This document shows positions 34,453 to 47,000 of a DNA stretch of 64,000 bases, piece by piece. The position numbers and the translations under genes are program-made. Numbering within the stretch: the stretch's first letter is position 1; each line of letters begins with the position of its first letter. The stretch comes from Halichondria panicea (Eukaryota > Porifera > Demospongiae > Suberitida > Halichondriidae), in the NCBI RefSeq assembly GCF_963675165.1, contig NC_087387.1:4614990-4678989 (forward strand), in the 5' to 3' direction. The notes beneath the pieces are model-generated. The model was given only the letters and a program-made list of their open reading frames with translations. It searched no databases and was not told where the DNA came from.

Positions 34453-37400
34453 TTACCCAGAGCTGGAGACAGCCAACACTTGAACTTTGTTGACACGACC
34501 AAAACTGAGACACAAAGACGTTTATATTATGTACAAACATACACATATACCATCCAATGAACACAGCATTACAGACAGACAAGCAGTGTAAAGCAATGAT
34601 AGCTATGCATACAGGAAGGAATAGGTACAACTGTTGAAAAGTAAACTAATTATTCAGCATTCTAAAATAACATGCGGAAAAATAAAATGTAGGATATAGG
34701 GAGTGGAGTAGCAACTGTTATACAGAATGTGCTTGGTCAGTGCAAGGTACAAATGAAATCACCAAACATGACTTGAACAACATACGTGAGATAGTAGAGA
34801 GGGTTGGTCCTCTGTAACCAGGGGGTGGAGAACAGTTGATCCACCTGCTCCAGACTCAATTGCTAGAAGCAACGTGGTATATAGTGCAAAATTAATGAAT
34901 ACTGAAAGCAATTGCATTCCATTGAGTATGCAGTTTACAGCTGAATATACACAGTCATGCAGACACACATGCAGACACACACGGTATGATTTAACCGCTC
35001 CTTTGCAGCTACCCCCCCCCCCGAGCATAATTAGCAATATAATAGTGTTTGCTAATAAAAATGATAATTAAAAGGAGCTATACAGTTCTATAACAATGCT
35101 ATACACTGACGGAAATGCACCTAAGTGTATACCGAAATACAATGTAACCTTTACCTTAGTCTCTGGCAATAGTAGCAGTACAAATATAAAAATGAGGGCA
35201 CAGATGATGGTGTCGAGTAGGAGAGTCCCGGCAGTGCCCAAAGAAGAGGAGAGGAGGAAAGGAGAGATCTCCCCACTCACAATATTACCAACCCACCACC
35301 CGACAGATGCCACTGACATTGACACACCTGGGTGGGTGGAGGAAAACATCATCATTGAGTGACATAATTAAACCCAGCATTATTATTATACCGGTAAGAG
35401 TTCAGCTATAATAATAATACACTGCTGACATGTACATCGGATGCATAAAAGCTGCAACTGTATACCGTATGCATGGTTGATCAGAGGCCGCTCCTTGTAT
35501 AAAGGCCATATACTCAAATAGTAGCCTCCCTACACCCCATTTCCAGAAGCCGCTCTCAAATAGTAGCCTCAGTGAACTTTGAGGCTATGTCTCAGCTCGT
35601 GGCAGCCATAATTTTTGTGATAGGTACAGGTATCTACAGTAGCAGGTAAAAAACTTCTGATGACAAACTAAAGGTTGTTGAATTATATAGCTGGGGCTAA
35701 TAAACGCCGCGCCTCTTCTGCCAGCAAAATAAAACATTTAGTAGCCGCGGCCTAGCTCTGATCAAGTATATACGGTGAATGTTATGTCATAAAATATGAA
35801 ACTGCATGCATGAATCCATGGAGACAGACCTTTTATCTTTAATGGATACATCTCACTAACAACAGTCCAACTCTGACTCCTATAATTAGAAGAAAAAATA
35901 AGAAAGTTCAACTGATTCGTGACTCACACAACATATGAACCAACAGCGACAAACAGAGCGAGACAAGCCACGACAAAGTATCCTACGATGGTCCTGTCAG
36001 AGGAGAGCTGGTCTGCCTCAAGTCCAAACCCCAGAATGAGCCCTGAGGCCACTACCAGACAAACACCCATTCCCAAATACCCACACAGAATGATCAACTT
36101 GCGACCCAGCTGGGATGAGATAACAGACATATAAATCAAAACTCCATGTGCATTTCTAGATCTTCAAAATAAAAAATGAAAGCTTGTACTGTACTTTAAT
36201 GCTTACATGCACATAGTAACCAATAACAAGCTATATAGTGCACAAAGCTCACCCTGTCGGCAATGAGTAGTACTGATAGTTGTGAGATTAATTGAGACAA
36301 AGAAATGATTGCCCCTCCAATGAAACCAGACGTGCCGATCTTACAGAATATGGAAACTGAGAAATACCTGAACGCATAAACAGTACACAACCACTATAAA
36401 GGTATATACCATAATGCTTACACAGCTAGTGGCATTCCACTGAACCGTCCCAGAAACAGCAAAAAGAATCCCAAGAACAACCTACAACAAGATTGAAGGG
36501 TAAAGCTATAATTATGATTAATGCAATATTATATATAGAGATACGAATAGTAACCGACGATGTACTCCACCTGTGTGCAATGTCCCAGGACAAGCAAGTC
36601 TGCCAAAGCGTCTTCTTGAGCGAGCTGGGATTTCCGGTAAGAAGCTGATATGTCCTCCAGTCGAGACGCCCCAACTTGATCATCTTTGAAGATTCTCTTT
36701 AAAGTCTTGAGAGCTTTGTGTGGCTTGTTCTTTTTGACATGCCATCTGTAAGAGAACTGATCAAGTGAGACCCATGACAAATAATTCTCTCGGCGCTGGG
36801 TGTTGGGAAAATACACAGCTCTAGCATACTTTTTACATACGTACCTTGGTGACTCTGGAATGAGCGGTGATCCAATTAAGAGACAGCAGGCAGGAATCAG
36901 CTGTAGACCCAGCGACATTCTCCAACCAAACGACAACCCCTCAACCCCAATATTCACCAGAGAAGCAACCTGAGCGATCCACATAATTATCATGTTGACA
37001 TACTGCTTATAATTATTACCAGAGCTCCAACGGTACCTGTAGCTATACTCAAGCTGACCAGTTTACCGCGATGTTGTTTGGGGGCAATCTCAGCAAGGTA
37101 TATTGGCACAAGTTGTACAAGAATTCTGTGAGTGCATGCATGCACACATAATATACATGCAGTGTATATAATTATACTGCCATGCATATATACTGTATGT
37201 GATAACTTCATGACTGTATAATACGCTTATTTAATACATGTGTTGGATAACTGGCATACCCAACATTATTATTTTCAGTGCTCACCCATTTCCAAGACCA
37301 GTCCAAATCCTCCCAACCAGTAGCATCCTGTAAAAAATAAGTATATGAACAATCTATACGAAGCATTTGAACCTGCCATAAAGCGATTGCAGCACTCTGG

Positions 37401-38326
37401 ATGATGGTTCCAGAGGCAACTAGTAGTGCTCCGGTCACTAGAGCAGCCCTCCTCCCAACCCAGTCTGACAGGGGTCCCCCCAACAGAGCACCCACCAGAG
37501 AGCCTAACGAGAACAGTGCCACCACCAAACCCTGAGGGAGTGAACACTGAATACCTCACAGTATACGGTATATATAGAGTGCATGAGTGAACGGACACTT
37601 GTTTCAAAAGAATTCTGACTTTCAAGTGAATTAATTGCTATGAACACTAAGTCACTCAACTAAGACAGCACTAGTTTCCTCACTAGAGTCCCCGGCGGTG
37701 CAGCTAGTGGTGGAGTTGACCTCATACCTCGCAGAGAGATTGAAGTACTCTCTAAAACCATCCATCTCCTTCACTCCATTACTGGAACTGTGGGGGGGGG
37801 GGAGATAAACACATGTGTACTGGTGTATGACTAATTATCCATAATCTAGCACATTCATACATGACACTGGGAAAGCATAAATCAGTTTCTGATTCATGAA
37901 TTCTCCATGGCATATAATTATAGATACCATATAGAGGTAACTTTCGTGGGGAAAAATATTTTTGGTTTTCGTGGTTGAAGGTCTGACCACGAATATTTTA
38001 CCCACAAATGAAGCGACCTTGCCTACCTTTACCTGCAGTGCAAGCTCCAACCACGAAAATAATACCCACGAATGTCTCAATATTGCTGAACCACGAATAT
38101 TTTGTCCCCCGAAAATTACCCGCTATACGGTACAGTACTAAATTTAGCGTAGAATTAATCTATATGCCGTAGATCGGATCTACTAGGCTAGCTGTCTATA
38201 AAAAAATTATGTAATAGCTCACCCGACATCGTATCCATTGAAGAAAGCACCAGAGGCAATAAAGACAGAGCAGGTCACCACATAACACCACTTGCACTCA
38301 CAGCCTGAAGCACGTAGATCTAACAT
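34453..38326 (-). pseudogene. Sugar-porter MFS transporter copy A, frameshifted
   Basis: Fourteen exons on the minus strand, from 38223-38326 to 34453-34504 (others: 37661-37787, 37377-37531, 37286-37327, 37020-37125, 36845-36969, 36571-36745, 36422-36481, 36253-36367, 35928-36109, 35830-35879, 35155-35327, 34786-34862). Sugar-porter marks remain: GGPLSDWVGRR, VPIYLAEIAPKQHRGKL, PESPR, LGRK and PETK. Exon 7 is 175 nt instead of 171: a duplicated GCTC (after CCCAGCTC) shifts the frame near 36620. Exon 14 ends early at a TAA after SSSG, losing about 35 tail residues kept in the other copies. Exon 10 is 182 nt rather than 185, in frame. Either a recent pseudogene or a sequencing/assembly error in exon 7; the short tail is independent of that. 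Confidence 0.72.
37927..38130. mobile_element. TA-flanked MITE (family 1) in intron 1 of transporter A
   Basis: Ends CCATATAGAGGTAACTTTCG and CGAAAATTACCCGCTATACGG, flanked by TA. Internal CCACGAATATTTT and CCTGCAGTGCAAGC are shared with the copies at 48181 and 56095. Confidence 0.8.
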
Positions 38327-38464
38327 GACATAATTATTACATTTAGAGGTCGATTGATGATAATTATTGTTAATTAATCTTCTAATTTTCTTTGTAACCT
38401 CGCGCAGCCATCCCCGGATGTTTTCTATTTTAACGCTAGGTCGATAACATCGGGGCTGGTGCGA

Positions 38465-41405
38465 GACTAGCCTCGATTCCAAGCCGCTGAGAAAGGCGCA
38501 CTATTCAAGGGGCTGGAGTCGAGGCTAGTGCGAGACTCTAGTAGACTAACTAGCCTCGACTCCAGCCCCTTGAATAGTGGGCCTGGTATTTACTGTTGGC
38601 GCGTGGGTGGACAATTAATTTATTATTTACCGTATTTTATCTCATTGAACGTTAAAACAGTATTTTATCTTATTGTGATAAAGAACAGAAAAAAGAAAAA
38701 GGAGAGGCTACCTCTCTGTATATACTGTAGACAGAGACAGCTAAGTAAAACATCAGCTCTGTAGATTTATTCATTAACTTGAGGCTCAGATCGGATACAC
38801 ACTCAGGCGACAAGTTAATCTCATAAGAAATTAGTTAAACCTGTGGGTAAAAAATAAATGTGGATAAGTACAGTGGCTGTGACGTAACATAATGTGAGGA
38901 CTACTTATTGATTTACACAATAGATTTACCATTGAAAGCACTATCCATTAATACACACTCAAGCAACAAGTCCCTCGGATCGGATACACACAAGTCCCTC
39001 GGATTGTAAACACATTCAGGCCACACAGTTCTCGGATCAGATACCACGTACTTACTCTGTGACCAATTTTCGGCAAATATCACAACAATACTTCCTTCCA
39101 GAGAGAATGGCACTGAACGTCGAACAGACACACCAACACTTTGAAGATGGCTTCACTCAGAGAAACAAGAGGAGAAATCACCATCACAACACTTCCTTCA
39201 GAGAGAGGTGCACTGGTCCTGTCAAGCTTCACATCAATCAAGAAAGGGAGTGTCTGGAAAGCAGATGGACTTGCTCTGGGACTTGCCATAGCCGGTCGGT
39301 ACGGTACCCACATAAACACCAGCGTACTACAGACACTTCAACGCCTCCAGCTGCTTGTCTTTCAAGACAAGACCTAGCCTCGATCCTAGTCTCGCGAGCA
39401 GACGTGGGAGGGAGGGAACGTCTGGTAACTATTGCAGCAATTCCGTGGACCCCTGCCAGAATGTTGGTGCCAATCAGATTTGTCCACGTCATAGTGGGTG
39501 GTAACACCCCGTATATTTTCCTATTATAGCATAAAATGAACGTGAAAAGAAGGATTATTGACTCTAGCAAAGGTTAATTTTAGTGTTGAACCATACCTGG
39601 CTGCGAAGGAGCTCGATTACAAGGAGCTCAGACCAAGCAAGAGCTAGCTAGCTGCGAATGAAAATATTTGTCTACATGTGAATTTGGTTAATTAACAAAT
39701 ATCTTGCACGTGACTACATTCCTCAGTGCCATGGAATTGCTGCAATAGTTACCAGACGTTCCCTCTAGGACAAGTCTGCTCGCGAGACTACCTCGATCCC
39801 AGGCCGATCCATCCGTCTCTAATTGAACGCTAGGTCGCCTCCTCGGCCTGGTATTGATTGTATCTGGGCGTGACCGGAAACTGGTAAGTATCAGCTATGT
39901 ACTGTAAAATCTTCAGTTTAATTAATTATCACAGTTGGCTAAAAATAATGATATAATGACACTAGAAATTAATACTGTGCACAGCAGTACTGCGTCCATA
40001 ATAAATGCAGATGTTTAGAAGCGAAGATCTCAAACAAGAGCTTCCAGGAAGACTGAATAAATACTGCGTTGGATATGCCTGCTAAGCCTTCAGGTGGCAT
40101 AACAAAGATTGTGTGTTCACAGTGCATCAAGAGACAGTAGAATCCTGACGTCACTGGTCAGGATAGCAACCACAAGTGTTGAAAGAGCCATTCCACGTCA
40201 GTAGTTTTAGTGCAGGTAGTTCTATAAGATCGGACCCTTGGGAAGGACACGAGTGGCACTGGGGCATCCTCTTTCAATGAGTTCACACCCATCAGCTAGG
40301 AGGAGTACGACGGGGGTTGGAGGGGAAGGTTCCATTTTGCTCCTGTATATAAATTAGTATGAACTTAAATTCACCATTCCACTATACATTTTGTAACTCA
40401 TAGTGATGGTCCACACAAACTAGCCACGATCCCAGGCCGCACTTCCTTGAAGGCCGGTGAAGGAAGCTAACACAACACCAGTGCCAGTGCTGTAATGTCA
40501 TATCTTGATCCAGATACCAAGGATTGGGCTATAGGCTATAGTGTACAATTTCCAATGATGAAAGGGTATTATTGATTTATATCGCTCACCTTGACAATAC
40601 ATCCCAGGCCCAGCCACTTGTGGACACCCCTGAGCATAGTATACAAGAGATCGATGGCCAGAGTCTGAGGATAGACTCTACCAAGTGTATCTGGCAATCA
40701 ATGGTCTAATCAAGCGCTTGTATTAAATTGTGTAGTCAATCAAAGGTAGCCACTGATAGCAGAAACTTGAGAACCTAGGTCTGTTCTTTCACAAGAGTGA
40801 TGCTCCTTCTTCCTTCGCACAAGACAGCTCCTCACACTCTAGCTAGCTAAGCCTATATCTATGACACTAAACTTGCAAAGAATAGACCTATGACACGGAG
40901 TTCTTTGTGATTTTACGGTGATTTTACGGAGTAAGTATGCTTACATACACTATTAGTGTTCTATTCGCTCCACCTTGCTCAGGTATTCGCTCTTTTTTAG
41001 CGAATACCTGAGCAACCACAGCAACCACAGCACATGCCCAGATACACGCCCAGATACAATCAATACCAGGCCGAGGAGGCGACCTAGCGTTCAATTAGAG
41101 ACGGATCGGCCTGGGATCGAGGCTAGACTAGACCTGGTTTTCCAACACAGGATAACGCGTACGCGAGAGCAGAAGAGAAGGTAGCAGCCATTAATACACA
41201 ACTTGGACTAGATTTCTTTTTTCAATGACATCATTATAAATGAAACGGATATCAATGTTTTACAAACTAATGCGGAATAAGAATACTGATAAATATACTG
41301 CAATTTACGATTACCCAGATTCTGGGTAATTCTGGCGCATGCGTAAACAGTGTATACCAGGCCGCCTTTCTCAGCGGCTTGGAATCGAGGCTAGTAGACT
41401 AACTA
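38465..41405. mobile_element. Cluster of foldback elements (TAGCCTCGATCCCAGGCCG family)
   Basis: Several inverted pairs built from the same end sequence. The block at 38465-38492 (TAGCCTCGATTCCAAGCCGC) is inverted at about 41372-41398. The block at 39788-39872 is inverted at about 41045-41130 (85 bp, including TCTCTAATTGAACGCTAGGT). The block at 39375-39450 is inverted at about 39730-39805 (with GGGAACGTCTGGTAACTATT). 38513-38580 pairs with 38480-38525. This looks like nested insertion of short inverted-repeat elements; no transposase found. Confidence 0.65.
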
Positions 41406-41658
41406 GACCATTGCAGTGGGTGTGGTTATGACGTCACGCTTTGATATTTCAATGATAGCCGCCATTTTGGGGTACCACATCAAACAGATTTGTGCAGTTT
41501 ACAGGTACAAATAGTGATTTTTGTAATTATATATTGTGGAAATTCTAGTAGTAGGGATTAATTAAGACAGTGTCATCCCAAGTAAAAGAGACAAAGAATT
41601 AGAGCTGAGCAGCCTGAGACATGGAGAATGGCTTGTGTATTTTCTGCAGTTTTGCTGT

Positions 41659-41718
41659 AGTTGGGCGGAGTCCAACCAACGCTGCGCTCTGAGCGTTGGT
41701 TGGACTCCGCCCAACTAG
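41659..41718. mobile_element. 60-bp palindromic element with 9-bp target duplication
   Basis: Perfect arms AGTTGGGCGGAGTCCAACCA plus ACGCT, loop of 8, then the complement. Flanked by TTTTGCTGT (41650-41658 and 41719-41727). Shares end sequence and target length with 22608-23040. Confidence 0.85.
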
Positions 41719-41859
41719 TTTTGCTGTTCCTGTAACTTTTTCATAGAATGTTCAATTCAGTTCATACTTGCACACTCATGTCACAAATCAATAGCTTATA
41801 GCTAACACATATAAACTTGAAAACAACTCCATGTCATTACAATGTGCACATTTCCAATA

Positions 41860-42063
41860 CCGTATAGCGGGTAAGTTTCGTGGGGTAAAAAATTCGTTCA
41901 ACTCGAGAAATGGTAGTTTTCGTGAGTAAAAAGTTCGTTTAGTCTCGTGGCTGCACGGCATTCCTACGTTCAGATAAGCCACGCCTACGATAAAATTTCG
42001 TGGAGGTCAGCCTGCCCACGAAAATAATGAATATTTTACCCCACGAAAATTACCCGCTATACG
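41860..42063. mobile_element. TA-flanked MITE (family 1)
   Basis: Ends CCGTATAGCGGGTAAGTTTC and GAAAATTACCCGCTATACGA, flanked by TA. Middle part carries ACGCCTACG and TTCGTTCAACTCGAG, closest to the copy at 4689. Confidence 0.8.
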
Positions 42064-42564
42064 ATAGTACAGAGCCATCTTTTCACTCCTTGTTTTCAGC
42101 CGCATTTTGAAGGATCTAGCCCAATAATGATATCTAGCTTGTTCAGGTACTTCTTCTTGCCACCTTGGTCTTGTTTTGAAGATAAATAACCTTCTACAAA
42201 GGGTATCTTTTTGGTGCTAAATACTAGCCAAATCGTGTTCATTGTACATAAAAGTCTGTTACTGGTACATGCATGGTACGTACCTCAAAATGGCTGACAT
42301 TCCAATGACATCATTACTAGGAGCATGCAGAGCATGTTTGGGGCGAGCGAGCAATTTGTGTTTGTTGTACAGTGCATGATGTGGTAATTTAAGTTTATTT
42401 ATGAAATGAAATTAGTAACAGTGAATAAAAACCTAGTAGTCTGATGCAGTGGATTAGATACGACTTCCCTGTGCCAGCTGTATACCCGTGACAATTATTC
42501 TGAGTGGTGTAGGGTTGTTGTGGTCTTTGACTGTGGTGTAACATCAAGATTCAAGGTGAAACAT

Positions 42565-42662
42565 TAGCCTCGATCCCAGGCCGAGTTTTCGCTTTTATAA
42601 CGGTTAGGTAGTTGTTCGCCTAACCGTTATAAAAGCGAAAACTCGGCCTGGGATCGAGGCTA
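42565..42662. mobile_element. 98-bp perfect palindrome (TAGCCTCGATCCCAGGCCG family)
   Basis: Two identical 44-bp arms in inverted orientation around a 10-base loop (TAGTTGTTCG); the arms start TAGCCTCGATCCCAGGCCGA. Flanked by a direct repeat GGTGAAACAT on both sides (upstream 42555-42564). The left arm alone recurs at about 50587-50632. Confidence 0.88.
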
Positions 42663-42814
42663 GGTGAAACATATGTATGAGTGAAAGTTCAGCATGAAAG
42701 AGCTGGCTATACAAACTAACATGAGGAGCAAGGTTAGGAGCAAGGAGATATTATCACTTCTTGCTGGACCCAAATTACAAGATAGTATACTGTGAACAAT
42801 CTTGCCGGGTAAGT

Positions 42815-43200
42815 AAGTTACTCTGACCTGTTGTAAGCGTGCCAGTGTGGCCTCAGAAGTTTCCATCTGAGCTGGTCTGACCTGCCATAGTACTGTATTG
42901 TCTAAAGGTGCATGTGCAACTTCAGAAGTCTCCACCTGAGCTGCTCTGACCTGTCATAGTGACTGGTCTCGATCTCTGTTTTGTCCTGTTGAGCTAGCAG
43001 GTTTATTATCACAAAAACACAAACTTGGAAGTGAAACATGGCAAGTAAGCTGCTGTGGCCTCCTGCAGGCGTGCCTGTGTGATCTTAGGCTCAGAAAGTC
43101 CCCATCTGAGCTGCTCTGACCTGCTGTAGGCGTGCTTGTAGCCTCAAGAGTCTCTGTGTCTTGTCTGAGCCTTCGTTCCTGAGTGTAGCTAGCTCTTGTG
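42815..43200 (-). repeat. Degenerate short tandem repeats, coiled-coil-like when translated
   Basis: On the minus strand the motif CAGGTCAGAGCAGCTCAGAT GG.GACTTCTGA recurs at least four times with variable spacers. Open pieces read LQARLQQVRAAQMGT and QVRPAQMETSEATLARLQQV. Frames do not join into one protein. Probably a decayed repeat-coding exon or simple repeat expansion. Confidence 0.4.
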
Positions 43201-43204
43201 CCCA

Positions 43205-44011
43205 TGCGCAGCTTTCACGTAAAAGTTGGTAAAGGGTAACAAGTACAAAAAACAAATAATTATCGTGCCGGTCCCTGACACACACACACACACAGACAAA
43301 ATTGCAACGTTCATCACTAGGAAGGGACTCGCTTCGCTCGCCCCAATTTGCAATTGGTCTATACTCAGTGACACTAGAAAGTGAGTAGCATAGTCATATT
43401 CGAAGCAGTGCACTTTCCTTGTTTCTTTGACTCCTGTCTTAATAATTAGCAGGTGTAGTAACGATAGTTTTAAACTACTACGACTCATAGACTAACAGGA
43501 GACGTAATACAAGACAGATAAAACGCTCAAGAATGTTTAAGATGATAAAGTGCTGACTCAGCGGGTTGGGGTTCCTTTTATGATTTCTGTGCATTTACTG
43601 TATATAGAAACAAAGAAAATTAGAAGATTAATTATCAATCTGCATGCATCATTATAGTGTTCATGCATCTAGCTGGCGTGGCCCGGCAACGCCCAGTTCA
43701 TTGCACTCTATATATAAGTGCCAAATTAAACTGTTCTATTTGTGTGCTACGGGAAAATCATAATTTTTAGTCGGGGCTGGCGCTGTAATTATAGAAGGTA
43801 TAGCCATGCACATAAAGTCAGAACAGAAGAAGGAAATTATTTTTCTTCCTGGGGAAGAGACTATAATATTATGTTACGCAACATGCATAAACAAAATTAA
43901 TTATGAGATGGTATTCAGTGTACAATAAATATGAATAGTACGTGAACAAGGAGTCGTATAAATGACAGAAATAATGATGAATGACCAAGTAGCTATTAAT
44001 TAACATCGTGC
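43205..44011. other. Intergenic sequence between transporters A and B, no gene seen
   Basis: AT-rich; a CA run at 43278-43293. This is the 3' flank of transporter B. No exon or clear element recognised. Confidence 0.35.
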
Positions 44012-47000
44012 TCACAGAGTTTGCATTAACTCGCCAGACTGAGTGCCCCCAGTCACATCATCACAGTCATCGTTCTGATTGGTCAGGTCTTCCAGAGAAA
44101 TATCCAATCCTCGTAACTCTTCATCAGAGCTGGAGACAGCCAACACTAGAACTTTGTGCACACGACCACACCTAGTGGTAAGTAACCACAACCTTATATA
44201 CACTAAACACGCGTGATTAAACCTATATATGCACTGTCAAGTAGTAATGATCTACTTTGATGCAAAATAATATCTAAAAAGGTGTTTTAAAAAGCCGAGG
44301 TATATATATGATCAACATACGTACGTGAGATAGTAAAGAGGGTTGGTCCTCTGCAACCAGGGGGTGGAGAACAGTTGGTCCACCTGCTCCAGACTCAATT
44401 GCTGCAAGTCATGCAAACAAACAATAATTAAGAGGGCTATACTTATAATAAGGAAGTTTGTTTATCCCTAACGGTGCATGTAGATATAATTATATAGATG
44501 CTGTAGATCAGCATGATACAGAATTTGCAGTACGTCTTGATGATAAGTGCCACAACTTTACCTTAGTCTCTGGCAGTAGTAGCAGCACAAATATGAAACC
44601 GAGGGCACAGATGACGGCGTGAAGTATGAGAGTCCCGGCAGTGCCCAAAGAAGATGACAGGAGGAAGGGAGAGATCTCCCCACTTAAAATGGTTCCAAGC
44701 CACCAACCGACAGACGCAACTGACACTGACAAACCTGCATGGGCAGAGAGAAGTATCATGCATTGGGTAAAACACCAAACAGCCACAACATCGCATGGTA
44801 ACAGTATAATAATAGAAACACAGTTTACACAAATCTTATCTAAAAAATCCGCACAACATACCGTATATATAGCGTGAAATTTTCAAGGTACATAAATTGC
44901 GTGGAATGGCCTCTAAAAGCATTTCGTTAAATTTCATGGGTTGACTGCATGCTTACTGGAAGCACCCACTCCCAGGCCACGCCTTCAATCTTTGCACATT
45001 ATAGCTAATTAAACAACTATTTTCGTTTTCGTTTCGTGTGACTATACTAACCCATGAAAACAGTGAAAATTAAGCCCCTCAAAAATTTCGAGCTATATAA
45101 TTATATGGTACATTACTATATGCAAACCTTTTATTTTCAATGGATACAACTCACTAACAACAATCCAACCCTGACTCCTGCATGTGCATGTGAAAAGTAT
45201 ACATACCTGAATAGTTAGGAATGCATTCATGCACTCCTGCTAAAAAATAGATCGATCTACTGTTGAAAGTCACAAATCAAATTCCCCAACAACGTGGCTA
45301 TATAGAATCCTATTTATTATATATAGAGCAGTACCAAGGGCAAATTGACTGCCGAAGGTGGGAGAGGGTGGTATGCAACTCAGCATCTACCCAACATACT
45401 TGTTTCGTCGAAATTTAAATAATGTTCATGGAGTACCGGATGCTATAAATAGATAAGAGTGACATGGACTTTTCCACAGTTTACAGAGTATTTATTATTT
45501 CCGTATTTCGGAATCTAGTGTAGCTAGCTATGGATCGTGCTAGTGAGTCCAGGACTGCCAGCGATGAGTTATAGACAGGGAGGACTATGCCATCAAGTCT
45601 CAAGCTCAGTGGGAGTATATAGTGAGGAAGTGCCCGGCCATGCATCGCCTCCTATATAAGACTATTATTAGATGTATATATACAAGTCAAGTAATACTTG
45701 AATAGTCTGTATACTCTACTTCAGAACTGAAAAGCATCTGCATCACCACCATGGAAGTATAGAAGGGTCTGAGAGCGGTCTGGGGAGGCACATTCAATCG
45801 AAAGAACATACTTCGACATTTTCCTTGACATCATTGAACAGACATAATTATGCCCAACTCTCCTCTGCGTACAGAAAACATGAACGTATCAAAATGAACA
45901 ATTATGGATTTTCTCTCTCTAGCTAGCTATATAGCTAGCTCTGTACCTCTAAACTATGGAGGGTCAAAGGATATAATTGCGTATATATATGCAATAAAAT
46001 TATTGCTAAAAACAGACACCTATCTGTACCTATATGAATTTCAATGATATCGAATTGCATGCCCTCTTTTCTATATACGGCCTTGATAGACTGAAGCTGT
46101 TAGTGGTACTTACATTGCAATTGCTGTTTAGCAGTTACATCCATGCAGATCGGCACACAACCACACATAGCTTTACCGTATTCTTCTGCGGCTACACCCC
46201 AAGGCATAATAATCTCTCACCTATCGAGATGGTGGCTCAGCCCAAAACCATTGAATTTCTTGTACACAGATATTTTAACATTACATTACACCACAATTTG
46301 GTGAATATAATTATGTAATTAGTTAATGTAGTTAAACGTAGTTAACGAGGGAATACACTAACCGCGGCCTTACCTCGAAGCCCACGATCGTATAGGCGTG
46401 GCTCCCGGTTACATGCATGCCTACCGCACGTGCGCATCCAGTATAGCATCCTGGTTGCACATGCTAAAGTACAGCTACTGCCAGCGAGCCACAGACAAAT
46501 TGGCTGCTCAAATCTTAAGCCTCCCACCCTCCCATTCACGGAGGTTTTAAGACCTACATTTTCTATCTGACGATGTTGATATACCGTTTCGGGGGCTGAA
46601 TGAGGGCGTAAACTGTACATGGTATTAAACTCACACGCTAGATAAAGCCCCCACACCGACAAACAGAGCGAGACAAGCCACGACAAAGTATCCTGCGATG
46701 GTCTTGTCAGAGGAGAGCAGGTCTGTCTCAAGTCCAAACCCCAGAATGAGCGCTGAGGCCGCTACCAGACAAACACTCATCACCACATACCCACACAGCA
46801 GAATAAACTTGCGACCAAACTGCAGGCAGATGTACCCTCAAACTTAGTGCAATTTACAGATAATAGCCATGGCATATATGCTATATAAACATGTCACCCT
46901 CGGCTATATACCTCTATAATTATTACAGCAGGAGCCCATAAATAAGAGAAGGAGCGGCTAACTTCAACGTATACTCAGGGGGCTCCTGATTTTACAGCCA

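Noticed and set aside
36426-36683. 85-aa minus-strand ORF with LKKTLWQTCLSWDIAHR
   Set aside because: It is the post-frameshift frame of transporter A exon 7, not a separate gene.
39141-39377. 78-aa plus-strand ORF (MKMASLRETRGEITIT...)
   Set aside because: Overlaps equally long ORFs on the other strand, lies in a foldback-element cluster, and I see no splice partners or known motif.
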